A stretch of DNA of 64,000 bases from JAGOCV01 sp049445855 (GCF_049445855.1 NZ_JBMSDV010000002.1:310001-374000), one strand, 5' to 3'. Counted from the first letter of the stretch, positions 8,149 to 16,488 are shown. A program made the numbers and translations. The notes: a model not told the origin generated them from the letters alone.

Positions 8149-8172
8149 GTAATCGTTGCTAATGAGAATTAG
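8149..8172 (-). promoter_or_regulatory. Fur-like box upstream of the PepSY/DUF2271 operon
   Basis: The site contains TAATGAGAATTA, whose arms TAAT/ATTA are symmetric and which matches the core of known Fur sites (AATGAGAATNATT). It sits 57 bases before the PepSY ATG and 44 bases after the stop of the DUF1513 gene, the right place for an operator. The neighbouring genes are of iron-regulated types, which supports Fur control. No binding has been shown. Confidence 0.6.
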
Positions 8173-8215
8173 TCGTGTTTACACAAGATTTACGAAAGGG
8201 CATTCCGTCAACGCC

Positions 8216-9445
8216 TCAAAGCTGGATCCAGTGGTTGTCCACGCGCACCGTCACGGTTCCGGGCGAGGTCAGCACGCGCGGTCCTTGCGCCGGTTGCGGG
8301 GCCATGGCCAGCGCTTCGCTCCTGCCTGCAGCCCAGACGCGACCGTGGCCGTCCTGGGAGAGAAGGGCGCAGGCCTCGGGCAGTTTCGACAAGGCCAGCC
8401 AGTCTTCATGGCCAGCAGGGGGATGCGCGCCGGCAGACGCCCTGAACCAGGCGACCCCGTTCGCGCGCGGGCAGCTCACGGCGAAGCAGCCGTCTGCGAA
8501 CGCGATGTCGCCGCCATAGCCGCCGAGAGGCTGGGGCGCGTGAACGGCTTTCAGATGTTTGCCATCGAAGACAGCCAGCACCGGCGCGACCTGCTTTGAC
8601 GCGGCGTCCGCATGTTCGGCTTGCAGTGCGATGCCCAGCAATCGTGTGCCGCTTGCGGGGTCTTGTCCCCAGGCGATGTGTCGCAGGCTCAGGCGCGGGT
8701 CCGGCAAGCGCCATTGACCCATGATCGAACCCGACTGCGGCCCGTGGCGTGCATCGAGCCGGACGACGGAGGCATCCATGCGCTCCAGGTTGATCTTGAG
8801 ACGGCCCGTTTCCGGCAGTGCAGGAACGCCACCGTTCGCGACGATCAGGCTGCCGTCCTGATCGAGCAGCAGTTCATGCGGATCCATGCCGTGGGTGGGC
8901 CATTCAGCCAGCTTCTCCATGGAGCGCGCATCGCGCACGCCAATCAGCCCCTGGCCGGTTTCAAGGTTCGACTCGGTGGTGTAGAGATGCTTGCCATCGG
9001 CGCTGGCGATGACGTGGCCGTTGAACGCACGGTCGGGTTCGATCCACGCCCACTGCATGGGTTGTCCATCGACGCTCCAGCGAAGCAGCCAGTCGCCCGG
9101 GCGTCGCGCCACGGCGAGCAGCGTGCCGCCTTTTTCCATGAGCACGCCGTGTGCCCGCGTCGGCACGTCCAGGGCGGCCGCGATCCCGAGTTCGCTGGTT
9201 GCAGCGCGGGTTGAGCCAGCAGCGCCAGCGTCCAGAACGCCAACCTGATAGCCGCTCCCGTTCTCCCATGCAGCGGCGATCCTGAGGGGCCTGGCGCTGC
9301 GAGCCTGTGCAGCGGCCAACGCTTGCGTGCCAGGCAGAAAGGCCGCAAGCGCCCCCACCTTCGCCGCGAGCGGCAGCGAAGCGTACTGCGCCGCGCTACG
9401 CAGCCATTCGCGTCTCGTACCCTGGGGGCCCTTGCTGGATTTCAT
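8216..9445 (-). CDS. DUF1513 protein, Tat-exported
   Basis: This 409-residue periplasmic protein of unknown function is of the DUF1513 family, predicted to fold as a beta-propeller. The N-terminus has a twin-arginine motif (TRREWLR, 10-16) followed by a hydrophobic stretch and LPGTQALA, so it should be exported folded by Tat. It is the last gene of the imelysin-DUF1111-imelysin-DUF1513 set, an order also known from the iron-regulated PA4370-PA4373 cluster of Pseudomonas. The ATG lies 2 bases after the imelysin stop (TGA-AC-ATG), which favours it over a much longer frame that only extends antisense-like through the upstream gene. It probably works with the imelysins and the di-haem protein in iron handling. 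Confidence 0.8.
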   Translation of the reverse strand: MKSSKGPQGTRREWLRSAAQYASLPLAAKVGALAAFLPGTQALAAAQARSARPLRIAAAWENGSGYQVGVLDAGAAGSTRAATSELGIAAALDVPTRAHGVLMEKGGTLLAVARRPGDWLLRWSVDGQPMQWAWIEPDRAFNGHVIASADGKHLYTTESNLETGQGLIGVRDARSMEKLAEWPTHGMDPHELLLDQDGSLIVANGGVPALPETGRLKINLERMDASVVRLDARHGPQSGSIMGQWRLPDPRLSLRHIAWGQDPASGTRLLGIALQAEHADAASKQVAPVLAVFDGKHLKAVHAPQPLGGYGGDIAFADGCFAVSCPRANGVAWFRASAGAHPPAGHEDWLALSKLPEACALLSQDGHGRVWAAGRSEALAMAPQPAQGPRVLTSPGTVTVRVDNHWIQL

Positions 9446-9447
9446 GT

Positions 9448-10524
9448 TCAATCCCCGTCGGCGTCCGAGAAGCCGATGTTGACTTCGAGTGCGGGTGCGA
9501 CCTCTGCCTCGGCGAGGCGTTTCACGGCGGACAGCGCACGGCCTGCGCCGAGCACGCGGTCGTTCTGCGCGGTCGTCAGGCCCTTCATGGCTGCGTCGGT
9601 CTGGCGCACGGTATCGGCCAGCTTGCTGGCCAGCGGGTTGAGGCCGCGTCCGCGCAGATAGGTCTCGATCGGCACGAGGTCCTGTCCCGGTTGCGGCACG
9701 TTGCCCGCACGGAAGGCCGCCAGCGCGCTGACACCTTCCCATTCGGCCGCCCAGGCCTGCGCAGTCAACCCGCTGGCCGTGCGGTTGTAGGCGGGCGGCT
9801 TGCGCGTACCGCCTTGCGTCGTTGCCGCCCGCAGCGGCTTTTCCATATTGGCCCAGCGCAATCGCTCGAGACCACCGACCCATTGATTGACGAACTCGCT
9901 CATCGGCGCGACAGCCGCCTCTTCGTCTTCAGACCAGTCGCGCGCCGCCAGCGCGGCGAAGCCGGAAGCGAGGGCCTGCGCTTCCGTCTGCACCTCGGCC
10001 ACGACCATCTGCGCGTACCTGCACGCCGGCGAGGCGGGTGTGATGGGCTTCGTCCACAGCAGCCACTCGAGCGCCGGCAGGCCCTTGGCGGGTGTGCCGA
10101 TGCGCTCCATCGCTCTTGCATCGGCCGGCGCAGTGCGGATGGCGCGCTCGATGAGCTCCGGACGCGTCGGCATGAAGTCGATCTGGCGCAGCGAGCGGCG
10201 CTCGATCAGCGGGCCAATGGCGACGGCCACGAGTTTTTCCCACGCGAGCGTCGTGTCCTTCCAAGTCTCGCGTGCCTGTGCCAATGCCGTCGATTCGCTG
10301 CCCGGCGCCGCCTGGCAGACAGCCTTGATGCCTTGGGTCAACGCCTGCGCATGCGCAGAAAATTCGGCTGAGCGCGGCCCATACCACTGCTTGTGCACGC
10401 CCTGCATGAATGCGGGCGGACCGTAGAAGGGCAGTGCGACGTTGGCCGCCACGTTCTGCGCGAACGCGTGCGGCAGCGCCGAGACGGCCACGAAAGCAGC
10501 GCACAGGGTCCGACGAAGTTTCAT
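9448..10524 (-). CDS. Imelysin-family periplasmic protein, GxHxxE motif altered
   Basis: This 358-residue exported protein (signal peptide 1-23, PHAFAQ) is of the imelysin family, helical-bundle proteins linked to iron uptake. The family's GxHxxE motif appears here as GLPALE (148-153), with Pro in place of His, so the presumed metal site is probably lost or changed; the glutamate and the following WLLW are kept. The partner imelysin three genes up the operon has the full motif. The ATG overlaps the DUF1111 stop by one base (GTGATG context); a GTG one codon upstream is possible. It likely acts with the di-haem protein and DUF1513 as an iron-regulated periplasmic complex. The division of labour between two imelysins is not known. 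Confidence 0.83.
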   Translation of the reverse strand: MKLRRTLCAAFVAVSALPHAFAQNVAANVALPFYGPPAFMQGVHKQWYGPRSAEFSAHAQALTQGIKAVCQAAPGSESTALAQARETWKDTTLAWEKLVAVAIGPLIERRSLRQIDFMPTRPELIERAIRTAPADARAMERIGTPAKGLPALEWLLWTKPITPASPACRYAQMVVAEVQTEAQALASGFAALAARDWSEDEEAAVAPMSEFVNQWVGGLERLRWANMEKPLRAATTQGGTRKPPAYNRTASGLTAQAWAAEWEGVSALAAFRAGNVPQPGQDLVPIETYLRGRGLNPLASKLADTVRQTDAAMKGLTTAQNDRVLGAGRALSAVKRLAEAEVAPALEVNIGFSDADGD

Positions 10525-11957
10525 CACAGTGACTCCACGAATCTGACCAGCGCGGCGCGTTCGGCGGCAGTGAAGCCGAGCACCGCCTCACGACTGGCCG
10601 CGGCCTCGCCACCGTGCCACAGCACTGCTTCCAGTACACCATTGGCGCGACCGTCATGCAGCAGCCGCGTATGGCCATTGACATCCTTGATGAGGCCGAC
10701 GCCCCACAGCGGCGGCGTGCGCCACTGCTGCCCGTTCGCCAGGAAGTCCGGCCGGCCGTCGGCGAGTTCCGGGCCCATGTCGTGCACCAGCATGTCGGTG
10801 TACGGGAAGATGGTCTGTCCGTTCAGCGCCTTGCTCGTGAGGCGCGGGAACGGGCCTTCCTTGGTGACGTAACTCGGGCGATGACAGGTGGCGCATTGCG
10901 CCTGCGCGAAAAGCTTCTGGCCCTGCAGGACCGTGACGTCGTTCTTGTTGCGACGTGCGGGCGGCGCGACCGTTGCCTGATAGAAGATCACTTCGTCCAG
11001 CGTCTTGTCGTCGATCTCGGGCGCCTTGCCCTTGGCGCCGCGCGGCGCGGCCAGGCAATCCTTCTGCGTGGGCGTACAGCTCTCGTTGGGGAACAGGCGG
11101 GAGGTGATGCCGATGTCCCCGGAGAACGCGGAGGCAGTCTGGTGTGCGAGGGTCGCCACGTTGGCCTTCCAGCCAAAGCGACCGATGCGCATCTCGCCGG
11201 AAGGTGCATCCCACACGCGGTTGACGATGCCGCGGATCGGTCCGCCGGAAGCCGCCTGGTCGCGCGCGTTGCGCAGGATTTCCTCGTCGGGAATGGCCTC
11301 GAGAAGGCCGACGCCGATCACCTGCGGTGCAAGGCGCGGGCTGACCATGATGTTCGCCGGCATCGGGCCGTACGCCAGATTGGTGAAGCCGTAGGTCGGC
11401 TTGTGCAGCGTGTACGGCGTGCCGTCGGCAAAGCGGCCGCGGACCTGCTCGTACCTGATGGTGATGCCACCTTCGGGCTTGACGTTCTGCACCGCGAAGT
11501 TGGCGAACTGGTCGCCGTAGACCGGATGGGGGTTCGGTCCCCCATGCGGGTCTGTGCCGGGTATCGACAGGCGCAGCAGCAGCCCGACGGGCTGGTCCGA
11601 CAGGCCGCTCTTGAAGTCCGGCGGTTCTCCGCGGCCGTCCTGCACATGGCAGCCGCCGCACGAACGCGCGATGAAATGCGGGCCCAGGCCATCGCGCGCC
11701 TTGGTGGAGGCGGGCGCCTGCACCCAGTTGCGCTTGAAGAAGGAATTCCCGATGACGAAGCGCGTGCGCTCGTCGTCCGGCAGGTTCGCGGCGGGGAAGG
11801 AGAAGGCGTTGCGACCGGTGGCGTAGACGGTCGTTTCGCCGCCTGTCTTTTCATCGTCGGGTGCGCCGGTCGCGTTGGCGGCGCTGGCGAACCAGGCTGC
11901 CCCGGCCGCCAGCGCGCCCAGCGTTGCCGCCAGCGCAAGGGTTCTGATCTGCAGCAT
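10524..11957 (-). CDS. Di-haem c-type cytochrome, DUF1111 (di-haem oxidoreductase family)
   Basis: This 477-residue exported protein is related to MauG/cytochrome c peroxidase-like di-haem enzymes (DUF1111). It has an N-terminal signal segment (1-28) and two haem c motifs, CGGCH (100-104) and CATCH (355-359). Two further cysteines (294 and 301, in ESCTPTQKDC) could form a disulfide. It is placed between two imelysin genes, 12 bases after the first. The same arrangement occurs in iron-regulated clusters of pseudomonads, so a role in periplasmic iron oxidation or reduction is plausible but not shown. The ATG gives a typical signal peptide. Confidence 0.87.
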   Translation of the reverse strand: MLQIRTLALAATLGALAAGAAWFASAANATGAPDDEKTGGETTVYATGRNAFSFPAANLPDDERTRFVIGNSFFKRNWVQAPASTKARDGLGPHFIARSCGGCHVQDGRGEPPDFKSGLSDQPVGLLLRLSIPGTDPHGGPNPHPVYGDQFANFAVQNVKPEGGITIRYEQVRGRFADGTPYTLHKPTYGFTNLAYGPMPANIMVSPRLAPQVIGVGLLEAIPDEEILRNARDQAASGGPIRGIVNRVWDAPSGEMRIGRFGWKANVATLAHQTASAFSGDIGITSRLFPNESCTPTQKDCLAAPRGAKGKAPEIDDKTLDEVIFYQATVAPPARRNKNDVTVLQGQKLFAQAQCATCHRPSYVTKEGPFPRLTSKALNGQTIFPYTDMLVHDMGPELADGRPDFLANGQQWRTPPLWGVGLIKDVNGHTRLLHDGRANGVLEAVLWHGGEAAASREAVLGFTAAERAALVRFVESL

Positions 11958-11969
11958 GCGTCGCGCCGG

Positions 11970-13211
11970 TTACTCCGGTTGCACCAGCGTCAGCTTGGTG
12001 ATGCCGACGGCGTTGGCGGCCTCCACGAGGTCCTTGCTCTGCTGCGTCAGGCTGTCGATGGTCTTCTGGACCAGCGCGCGGCCCGGCGCGCTGCGCTCGC
12101 CCTTGATGGCCTGGTCGAACGGCGCGGGGATGGCTTCTGCCGCCGTCACGGACGCTGCGATCTGCTTCGTCGTGCGCTCGGCCAGCGCTGCGTCCCTGGC
12201 CGCAACCATGTCACGCAGGCCGGGGCCTTGCACGATGCTGCCGTCAGCACGCTTGTACCGGCCGAGCCAGACGTTCTGGATGCCCATCGCGTTGGTCACC
12301 GCGTCGCGGTGCGTGTTGTCGGAGAAGCACGAGTGCTCGTCCTCCTGGTCCTGGCTGGCGAGGGCTACTTCGAGGCGTTCACCGGCCAGTTCACCGCGCG
12401 AGAGCGAGCCAACGCCGACGAAGATCTTGCGGACCGACTCCATGCCGCCGCGCTCGAAGCGCGCGCGGAAGTTCTGTTTGCCCGGTGCCCATGCGTTGGC
12501 GACGAAGCGCAGGTCGTCGATGAGCATTTCGGTCACGACCTTGAGGTACTGGCGGCGGCGGTCGGCATTGGGTTTCTTGCCGTCGACGAAGTCTTCGAAC
12601 GAGCGGTTGCCCGGGCCGGTCTCGCTCAGGTCCTGCCCCCACAGGAGGAACTCGATCGCATGCCATCCGGTGGCAATGTTTTCTTCACCGTCGCGCTCGT
12701 TCAGGCTCGCGAGCTGCTTCCTGGTGATGGCGACCTTGCGGTTGTTGATGATGCCGGCGTCCGGTGCATCGACCACGTAGTCGACGTAGGACTCATCCAT
12801 CGGCCAGGCGTTGATACGGCCTTCGGGACCGTTGTCGTCGTCGATGGGGCCGCCGTAGAAGCGGAAGGCTTCCGTCTGTCCATACACCTCGCGTGCATCG
12901 AGCCAGGCCTTTCGTGCCGCGACGAGGCCTTCTTCGGAAGGCCTGGCAATGAATGACGTGATCGTCTTCTGCAGCGCCTGTGCGCCCTTGAGCGCATCGT
13001 CATAGCCTGCGTGCACGAGAACGGCGTAGTGCTGTGCAACGGCACGTGCCGTCACGGCGCCCTGCGCGGCGGGCGTGGTGGCAGTTGGCGCTGCGGCTTT
13101 CGCAGCGGGGGCGGGCGTTGCTGCGCCGGTTTGTGCGCCAGTTTGTGCACCCGCTTGGGTTGTACACAAAGCGGCAATGGCCGCGCTCAGGAACAGGGGC
13201 TTGAATGACAT
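11970..13211 (-). CDS. Imelysin-family iron-regulated protein (IrpA/ICMP type)
   Basis: This 413-residue exported imelysin has the signal peptide MSFKPLFLSA...AGAQ (1-23), then a low-complexity Ala/Thr/Pro linker (24-55) and the helical imelysin domain. The family motif GxHxxE is intact as GWHAIE (182-187), followed by FLLWGQD. Members are iron-regulated outer-membrane or periplasmic proteins; the peptidase activity once proposed is doubtful. It is the first gene of the four-gene unit and a Fur-like box lies 79 bases upstream. The frame is open further upstream, through the Fur box, but only this ATG gives a signal peptide. No strong ribosome binding site is seen. Confidence 0.86.
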   Translation of the reverse strand: MSFKPLFLSAAIAALCTTQAGAQTGAQTGAATPAPAAKAAAPTATTPAAQGAVTARAVAQHYAVLVHAGYDDALKGAQALQKTITSFIARPSEEGLVAARKAWLDAREVYGQTEAFRFYGGPIDDDNGPEGRINAWPMDESYVDYVVDAPDAGIINNRKVAITRKQLASLNERDGEENIATGWHAIEFLLWGQDLSETGPGNRSFEDFVDGKKPNADRRRQYLKVVTEMLIDDLRFVANAWAPGKQNFRARFERGGMESVRKIFVGVGSLSRGELAGERLEVALASQDQEDEHSCFSDNTHRDAVTNAMGIQNVWLGRYKRADGSIVQGPGLRDMVAARDAALAERTTKQIAASVTAAEAIPAPFDQAIKGERSAPGRALVQKTIDSLTQQSKDLVEAANAVGITKLTLVQPE

Positions 13212-13289
13212 TGATTTGAATGATCTGGGGAAGAGAGGACAGCACGAACGCTGCCTGCGGCTGGAGTGCTTGTGGTTTGTAAATATTTT

Positions 13290-13308
13290 AATGCGAATCA
13301 TTCTTGAT
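13290..13308 (-). promoter_or_regulatory. Fur-like box upstream of the imelysin operon
   Basis: AATGCGAATCATTCTTGAT contains the symmetric core AATG...CATT and matches the Fur core AATGNGAATNATT. AT-rich sequence around it (TAAAATATTT reading on the minus strand) could hold the -10 region. It is 79 bases before the imelysin ATG. The assignment rests on pattern and on the iron-related genes downstream. Confidence 0.6.
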
Positions 13309-13350
13309 ATCGCCAATGCCACAGCGGGAGCGAAGGTATAGCCGCAGACG

Positions 13351-13377
13351 AAAAAAAAGGCGGTGTTGCCACCGCCC
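13351..13377 (-). terminator. Rho-independent terminator of bfr
   Basis: On the minus strand GGCGGTGG-CAAC-ACCGCC forms a strong stem and is followed by eight T. It lies 29 bases after the bfr stop codon and separates bfr from the imelysin operon promoter. Confidence 0.85.
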
Positions 13378-13405
13378 TCGTTCGTGCAGGAGAGTCCGCT
13401 TCCGC

Positions 13406-13882
13406 TCAGCTCTCGTCGCCCATCTGGCTTTGCAGGTAGTTCTGGATACCGACGCGGCCGATCAGGTCGATCTGCGTTTCCAGGAAGTCGATGTGTTCTT
13501 CCGTGTCGTCCAGGATCTCCTGCAGCAGGTCGCGGGAGACATAGTCACGCACTTCCTCACAGCGCGCGATGCCTTCCTTGATGGTGGCCTGCGCGCCTTG
13601 CTCGGACGCCAGGTCGCAGCCCAGCAACTCGGGCACGTCTTCACCGACGCGCAGCTTGCCCAGGTCCTGAAGGTTCGGCAAACCGTCGAGCATGAAGATG
13701 CGGTCCATCAGTTTGTCCGCGTGCTTCATCTCGCCGATGGATTCTTCGTATTCCTTCTTTGCCAGCTTGGGCAGGCCCCAATGCTTGAGCATGCGGTAGT
13801 GCAGGAAATACTGGTTGATGGCCGTGAGCTCGTTCTTGAGTTGCGCTTGCAGCAGCTCGATGACCTTGGCGTCGCCTTGCAT
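13406..13882 (-). CDS. bfr: Bacterioferritin
   Basis: This 158-residue subunit of the 24-mer haem-containing iron-storage protein oxidises Fe(II) and stores it as a ferric core. Ferroxidase ligands E18, E51 and H54 and the haem ligand M52 (GEMKHAD) occur at the usual positions. The length equals E. coli Bfr. The ATG is chosen because AAGGACAACAAC precedes it and the product starts with the family's usual MQGDAKVIE; the frame is open further upstream without homology. It stands alone between terminators. No Fur-like box is seen near it, though it adjoins the iron-related operons. Confidence 0.96.
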   Translation of the reverse strand: MQGDAKVIELLQAQLKNELTAINQYFLHYRMLKHWGLPKLAKKEYEESIGEMKHADKLMDRIFMLDGLPNLQDLGKLRVGEDVPELLGCDLASEQGAQATIKEGIARCEEVRDYVSRDLLQEILDDTEEHIDFLETQIDLIGRVGIQNYLQSQMGDES

Positions 13883-14040
13883 GTTGTTGTCCTTCTTGAA
13901 AGTGGGTTCGCCTGCGATTGTCGGTGCCCTGTGCACAAGCGGCAAGGCAGTATCCACACTGCGTCGGTCTGGCTGCGTGTGAGGTTGATAGGCGTTCGCA
14001 TTCAGCGTGTGTGCGCTGAGTGCAGGTGAAGGACGTAAGT

Positions 14041-14072
14041 GAAAGAAAAAGCCGGCGCAAGGCCAGCTTTCA
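14041..14072 (-). terminator. Probable terminator of ahpF
   Basis: AAAGCCGGC and GCCAGCTTT pair with one mismatch around GCAAG. On the minus strand the stem is followed by TTTTCTTTC. It lies 27 bases after the ahpF stop. Confidence 0.6.
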
Positions 14073-14098
14073 GGGAGCGCTTGTCGCGTCTCAGGCGG

Positions 14099-15679
14099 TC
14101 AGGCTGCGACGGCTGCTTTCGTCTCGGCAGGTGCCGACGTACGGATCAGGTGATCGAACGCGCTGAGCGCGGCCTTCGCGCCGTCCCCCGCCGCAATCAC
14201 GATCTGCTTGTACGGCACCGTCGTCGCGTCGCCTGCAGCGAACACGCCGGGCACCGACGTGGCGCCGCGCGCATCGACCACGATCTCGCCGTGCTTGCTC
14301 AGCTCGACCGTGCCCTTGAGCCAGTCGGTGTTGGGCAGCAGGCCGATCTGCACGAATACGCCTTCCAGCGCGAGCTTGCTCGACTCACCCGTCGCGCGGT
14401 CCGTGTACACGAGGCCATTGACCTTCTCGCCGTCGCCGGTGACTTCGGTCGTCTGTGCCTGGGTGATCACCTTCACGTTCGGAAGGCTGCGCAGCTTGCG
14501 TTGCAACACTTCATCAGCGCGCAGCTCTGCCGCGAACTCGAGCAGCGTCACGTGCGCCACCACACCCGCGAGGTCGATCGCCGCTTCCACACCGGAGTTG
14601 CCGCCGCCGATGACTGCGACGCGCTTGCCCTTGAAGAGCGGGCCGTCGCAATGCGGGCAGTAGGTCACGCCCTTGGTGCGGTATTCCTTTTCGCCCGGGA
14701 CGTTCATGTCGCGCCAACGTGCGCCGGTGGCCAGGATGACGGTCTTCGCCTTGAGCACTGCACCGCTGGACAGTTCCACCTGAACCAGTTCGCCGGGCGT
14801 GAGGCTCTCGGCGCGCTGCAGGTTCATGATGTCCACTTCGTAGGCCTTCACGTGCTCTTCGAGCGCGGCAGCGAAATGCGGGCCGTCGGTTTCCTTGACC
14901 GAGATGAAGTTCTCGATGGCCATCGTGTCCAGCACCTGGCCGCCGAAGCGTTCCGACGCCACGCCCGTGCGGATGCCCTTGCGCGCCGCATACACGGCTG
15001 CTGCGGCACCGGCAGGGCCGCCGCCGATGATGAGCACGTCGAACGGTGCTTTGGCGGCGATCTTCGCGGCTTCGCGGTCCACCGCGCCGGTGTCGATCTT
15101 CGCCAGGATTTCCTCCAGGCCCATGCGGCCCTGGCCGAAGGTCTGGCCATTCAGGAAGATGGTGGGCACGGCCATGACCTTGCGCTCGTTCACTTCGTCC
15201 TGGAACAGCGCGCCGTCGATCGCCACGTGGCGGATCTTCGGGTTGAGCACCGACATGAGGTTGAGTGCCTGCACCACGTCCGGGCAGTTCTGGCACGACT
15301 GCGAGAAGTAAGTCTCGAAGGTGAAGTCACCGTCGAGGTTGCGGATCTGCTCGATCACGTCCTGTGCGGCCTTGGACGGATAGCCACCGACCTGCAGCAG
15401 CGCCAGCACGAGCGAGGTGAACTCATGGCCCATCGGCAGGCCGGCAAAACGCAGGCCGGGCTCTGCACCGGGACGCCCGATGGAGAACGAGGGGGCACGT
15501 TCGCCGTCGCCTTGCTTCTCGATGACGGTGATGAGCGAGGACTGCTCCGCGATGTCGGCCAGCAGCGCCTTCATTTCGCCGGAAGCCGCGCTGCTGTCCA
15601 GCGAAGCGACGATCTCGATGGGCTGCGAAATGCGCTCGAGGTAGGCCTTCAGTTGGGTCTTGAGGTTGGAATCCAGCAT
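14099..15679 (-). CDS. ahpF: Alkyl hydroperoxide reductase subunit F
   Basis: This NADH-dependent flavoprotein disulfide reductase regenerates the peroxiredoxin AhpC. The 526 residues comprise an N-terminal double-thioredoxin domain with the redox pair C129-QN-C132, at the same positions as in enterobacterial AhpF, then an FAD domain (GGGPAGAAAAVYAARKG, about 213-229) and the thioredoxin-reductase-like active site CPHC. The NADH motif GGGNSG and the final FAD motif GVFAAGDAT are present. The ATG starts MLDSNLKTQLKAYL, with GAGAAG just upstream. It lies 85 bases downstream of ahpC, with a hairpin terminator between, so its level may depend on read-through. Confidence 0.97.
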   Translation of the reverse strand: MLDSNLKTQLKAYLERISQPIEIVASLDSSAASGEMKALLADIAEQSSLITVIEKQGDGERAPSFSIGRPGAEPGLRFAGLPMGHEFTSLVLALLQVGGYPSKAAQDVIEQIRNLDGDFTFETYFSQSCQNCPDVVQALNLMSVLNPKIRHVAIDGALFQDEVNERKVMAVPTIFLNGQTFGQGRMGLEEILAKIDTGAVDREAAKIAAKAPFDVLIIGGGPAGAAAAVYAARKGIRTGVASERFGGQVLDTMAIENFISVKETDGPHFAAALEEHVKAYEVDIMNLQRAESLTPGELVQVELSSGAVLKAKTVILATGARWRDMNVPGEKEYRTKGVTYCPHCDGPLFKGKRVAVIGGGNSGVEAAIDLAGVVAHVTLLEFAAELRADEVLQRKLRSLPNVKVITQAQTTEVTGDGEKVNGLVYTDRATGESSKLALEGVFVQIGLLPNTDWLKGTVELSKHGEIVVDARGATSVPGVFAAGDATTVPYKQIVIAAGDGAKAALSAFDHLIRTSAPAETKAAVAA

Positions 15680-15710
15680 GTACTTCTCACTTTCTGGCGA
15701 AAAAAGGGAC

Positions 15711-15744
15711 AAAAAAACCCGGGGCGGGGACGCACCCGGGTCGT
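15711..15744 (-). terminator. Intrinsic terminator between ahpC and ahpF
   Basis: ACCCGGGT and ACCCGGGG-type arms form a stem on the minus strand that is followed by seven T. It lies 21 bases after the ahpC stop and about 30 bases before ahpF. It probably lowers ahpF expression relative to ahpC. Confidence 0.75.
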
Positions 15745-15764
15745 CGTGGGTGCGACTTGGTAAC

Positions 15765-16328
15765 TCAGATCTTGCCGACCAGGTCGAGCGACGGCTTCAG
15801 CGTGGCGGCGCCTTCTTCCCACTTGGCGGGGCAGACTTCACCGGGGTGCGAGGCGACGTACTGCGCGGCCTTGACCTTGCGCAGCAGGTCCTTGGCGTCG
15901 CGGCCGATGCCTTCGGCGGTGATTTCCAGCGCCTGGATCACGCCTTGCGGGTCGACGATGTAGGTGCCGCGGTTGGCCAGGCCTTCGTCTTCACGCAGGA
16001 CTTCGAAGTTGCGGCTGATCTGCAGCGTCGGGTCGCCGATCATGGTGTACTGGATCTTGCCGATGGTGTCGGAAGAGTCGTGCCATGCCTTGTGCGTGAA
16101 GTGCGTGTCGGTGGACACGGAATAGATCTCCACGCCCAGCTTCTGGAACTCGGCATAGTGGTCGGCCACGTCGCCCAGTTCGGTCGGGCACACGAAGGTG
16201 AAGTCGGCAGGGTAGAAGAAGAACACGGCCCACTTGCCCTTCACGTCGGCATCGGTGACGTCGATGAATTTGCCGGCCTTGAATGCGGTGGCCTTGAACG
16301 GCTTGATGGCGGTGTTGATGACGGACAT
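15765..16328 (-). CDS. ahpC: Alkyl hydroperoxide reductase subunit C (peroxiredoxin)
   Basis: This typical 2-Cys peroxiredoxin reduces hydrogen peroxide and organic hydroperoxides and is reduced by AhpF. It has 187 residues, as in E. coli. The peroxidatic C47 lies in FTFVCPTE and the resolving C166 in GEVCPAKW. The start MSVINTAIKPF is preceded by AAAGGAAG; codons further upstream give no family sequence. ahpF follows. A 7-base inverted repeat about 70 bases upstream may be a regulator site; no clear OxyR tetrad pattern could be confirmed by eye. Confidence 0.97.
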   Translation of the reverse strand: MSVINTAIKPFKATAFKAGKFIDVTDADVKGKWAVFFFYPADFTFVCPTELGDVADHYAEFQKLGVEIYSVSTDTHFTHKAWHDSSDTIGKIQYTMIGDPTLQISRNFEVLREDEGLANRGTYIVDPQGVIQALEITAEGIGRDAKDLLRKVKAAQYVASHPGEVCPAKWEEGAATLKPSLDLVGKI

Positions 16329-16396
16329 GTAGCTTCCTTTACGGTTGGGTTTGCAAACGGGATGGAGCAACTTTACGCGCCCCGAGGTGATTGATC

Positions 16397-16424
16397 CAAT
16401 TGATTGATGTTATTCAGTCAATTG
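16397..16424. promoter_or_regulatory. Inverted repeat upstream of ahpC
   Basis: CAATTGA and TCAATTG are perfect inverted arms 14 bases apart in an AT-rich stretch, 69 bases before the ahpC ATG. The spacing and AT content suit a regulator site, possibly for peroxide control of ahpC. The regulator is unknown. Confidence 0.4.
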
Positions 16425-16488
16425 AATTCGTTAATTCACGATGCCATTATGAACCGGCCTCGTGACGCACGCGTAACACGGTGCGTGC

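Noticed and set aside
10614..12956. Open frame of 780 codons on the plus strand over the imelysin/DUF1111 genes
   Set aside because: It is the shadow of two well-supported exported proteins and shows Arg/Ala/Val-rich low-complexity sequence without domains.
16370..16440. TTAATTCACG near ahpC resembles half of the TetR operator
   Set aside because: Only a 7-base half-site with no second arm at the right spacing, and 41 kb away from the regulator.
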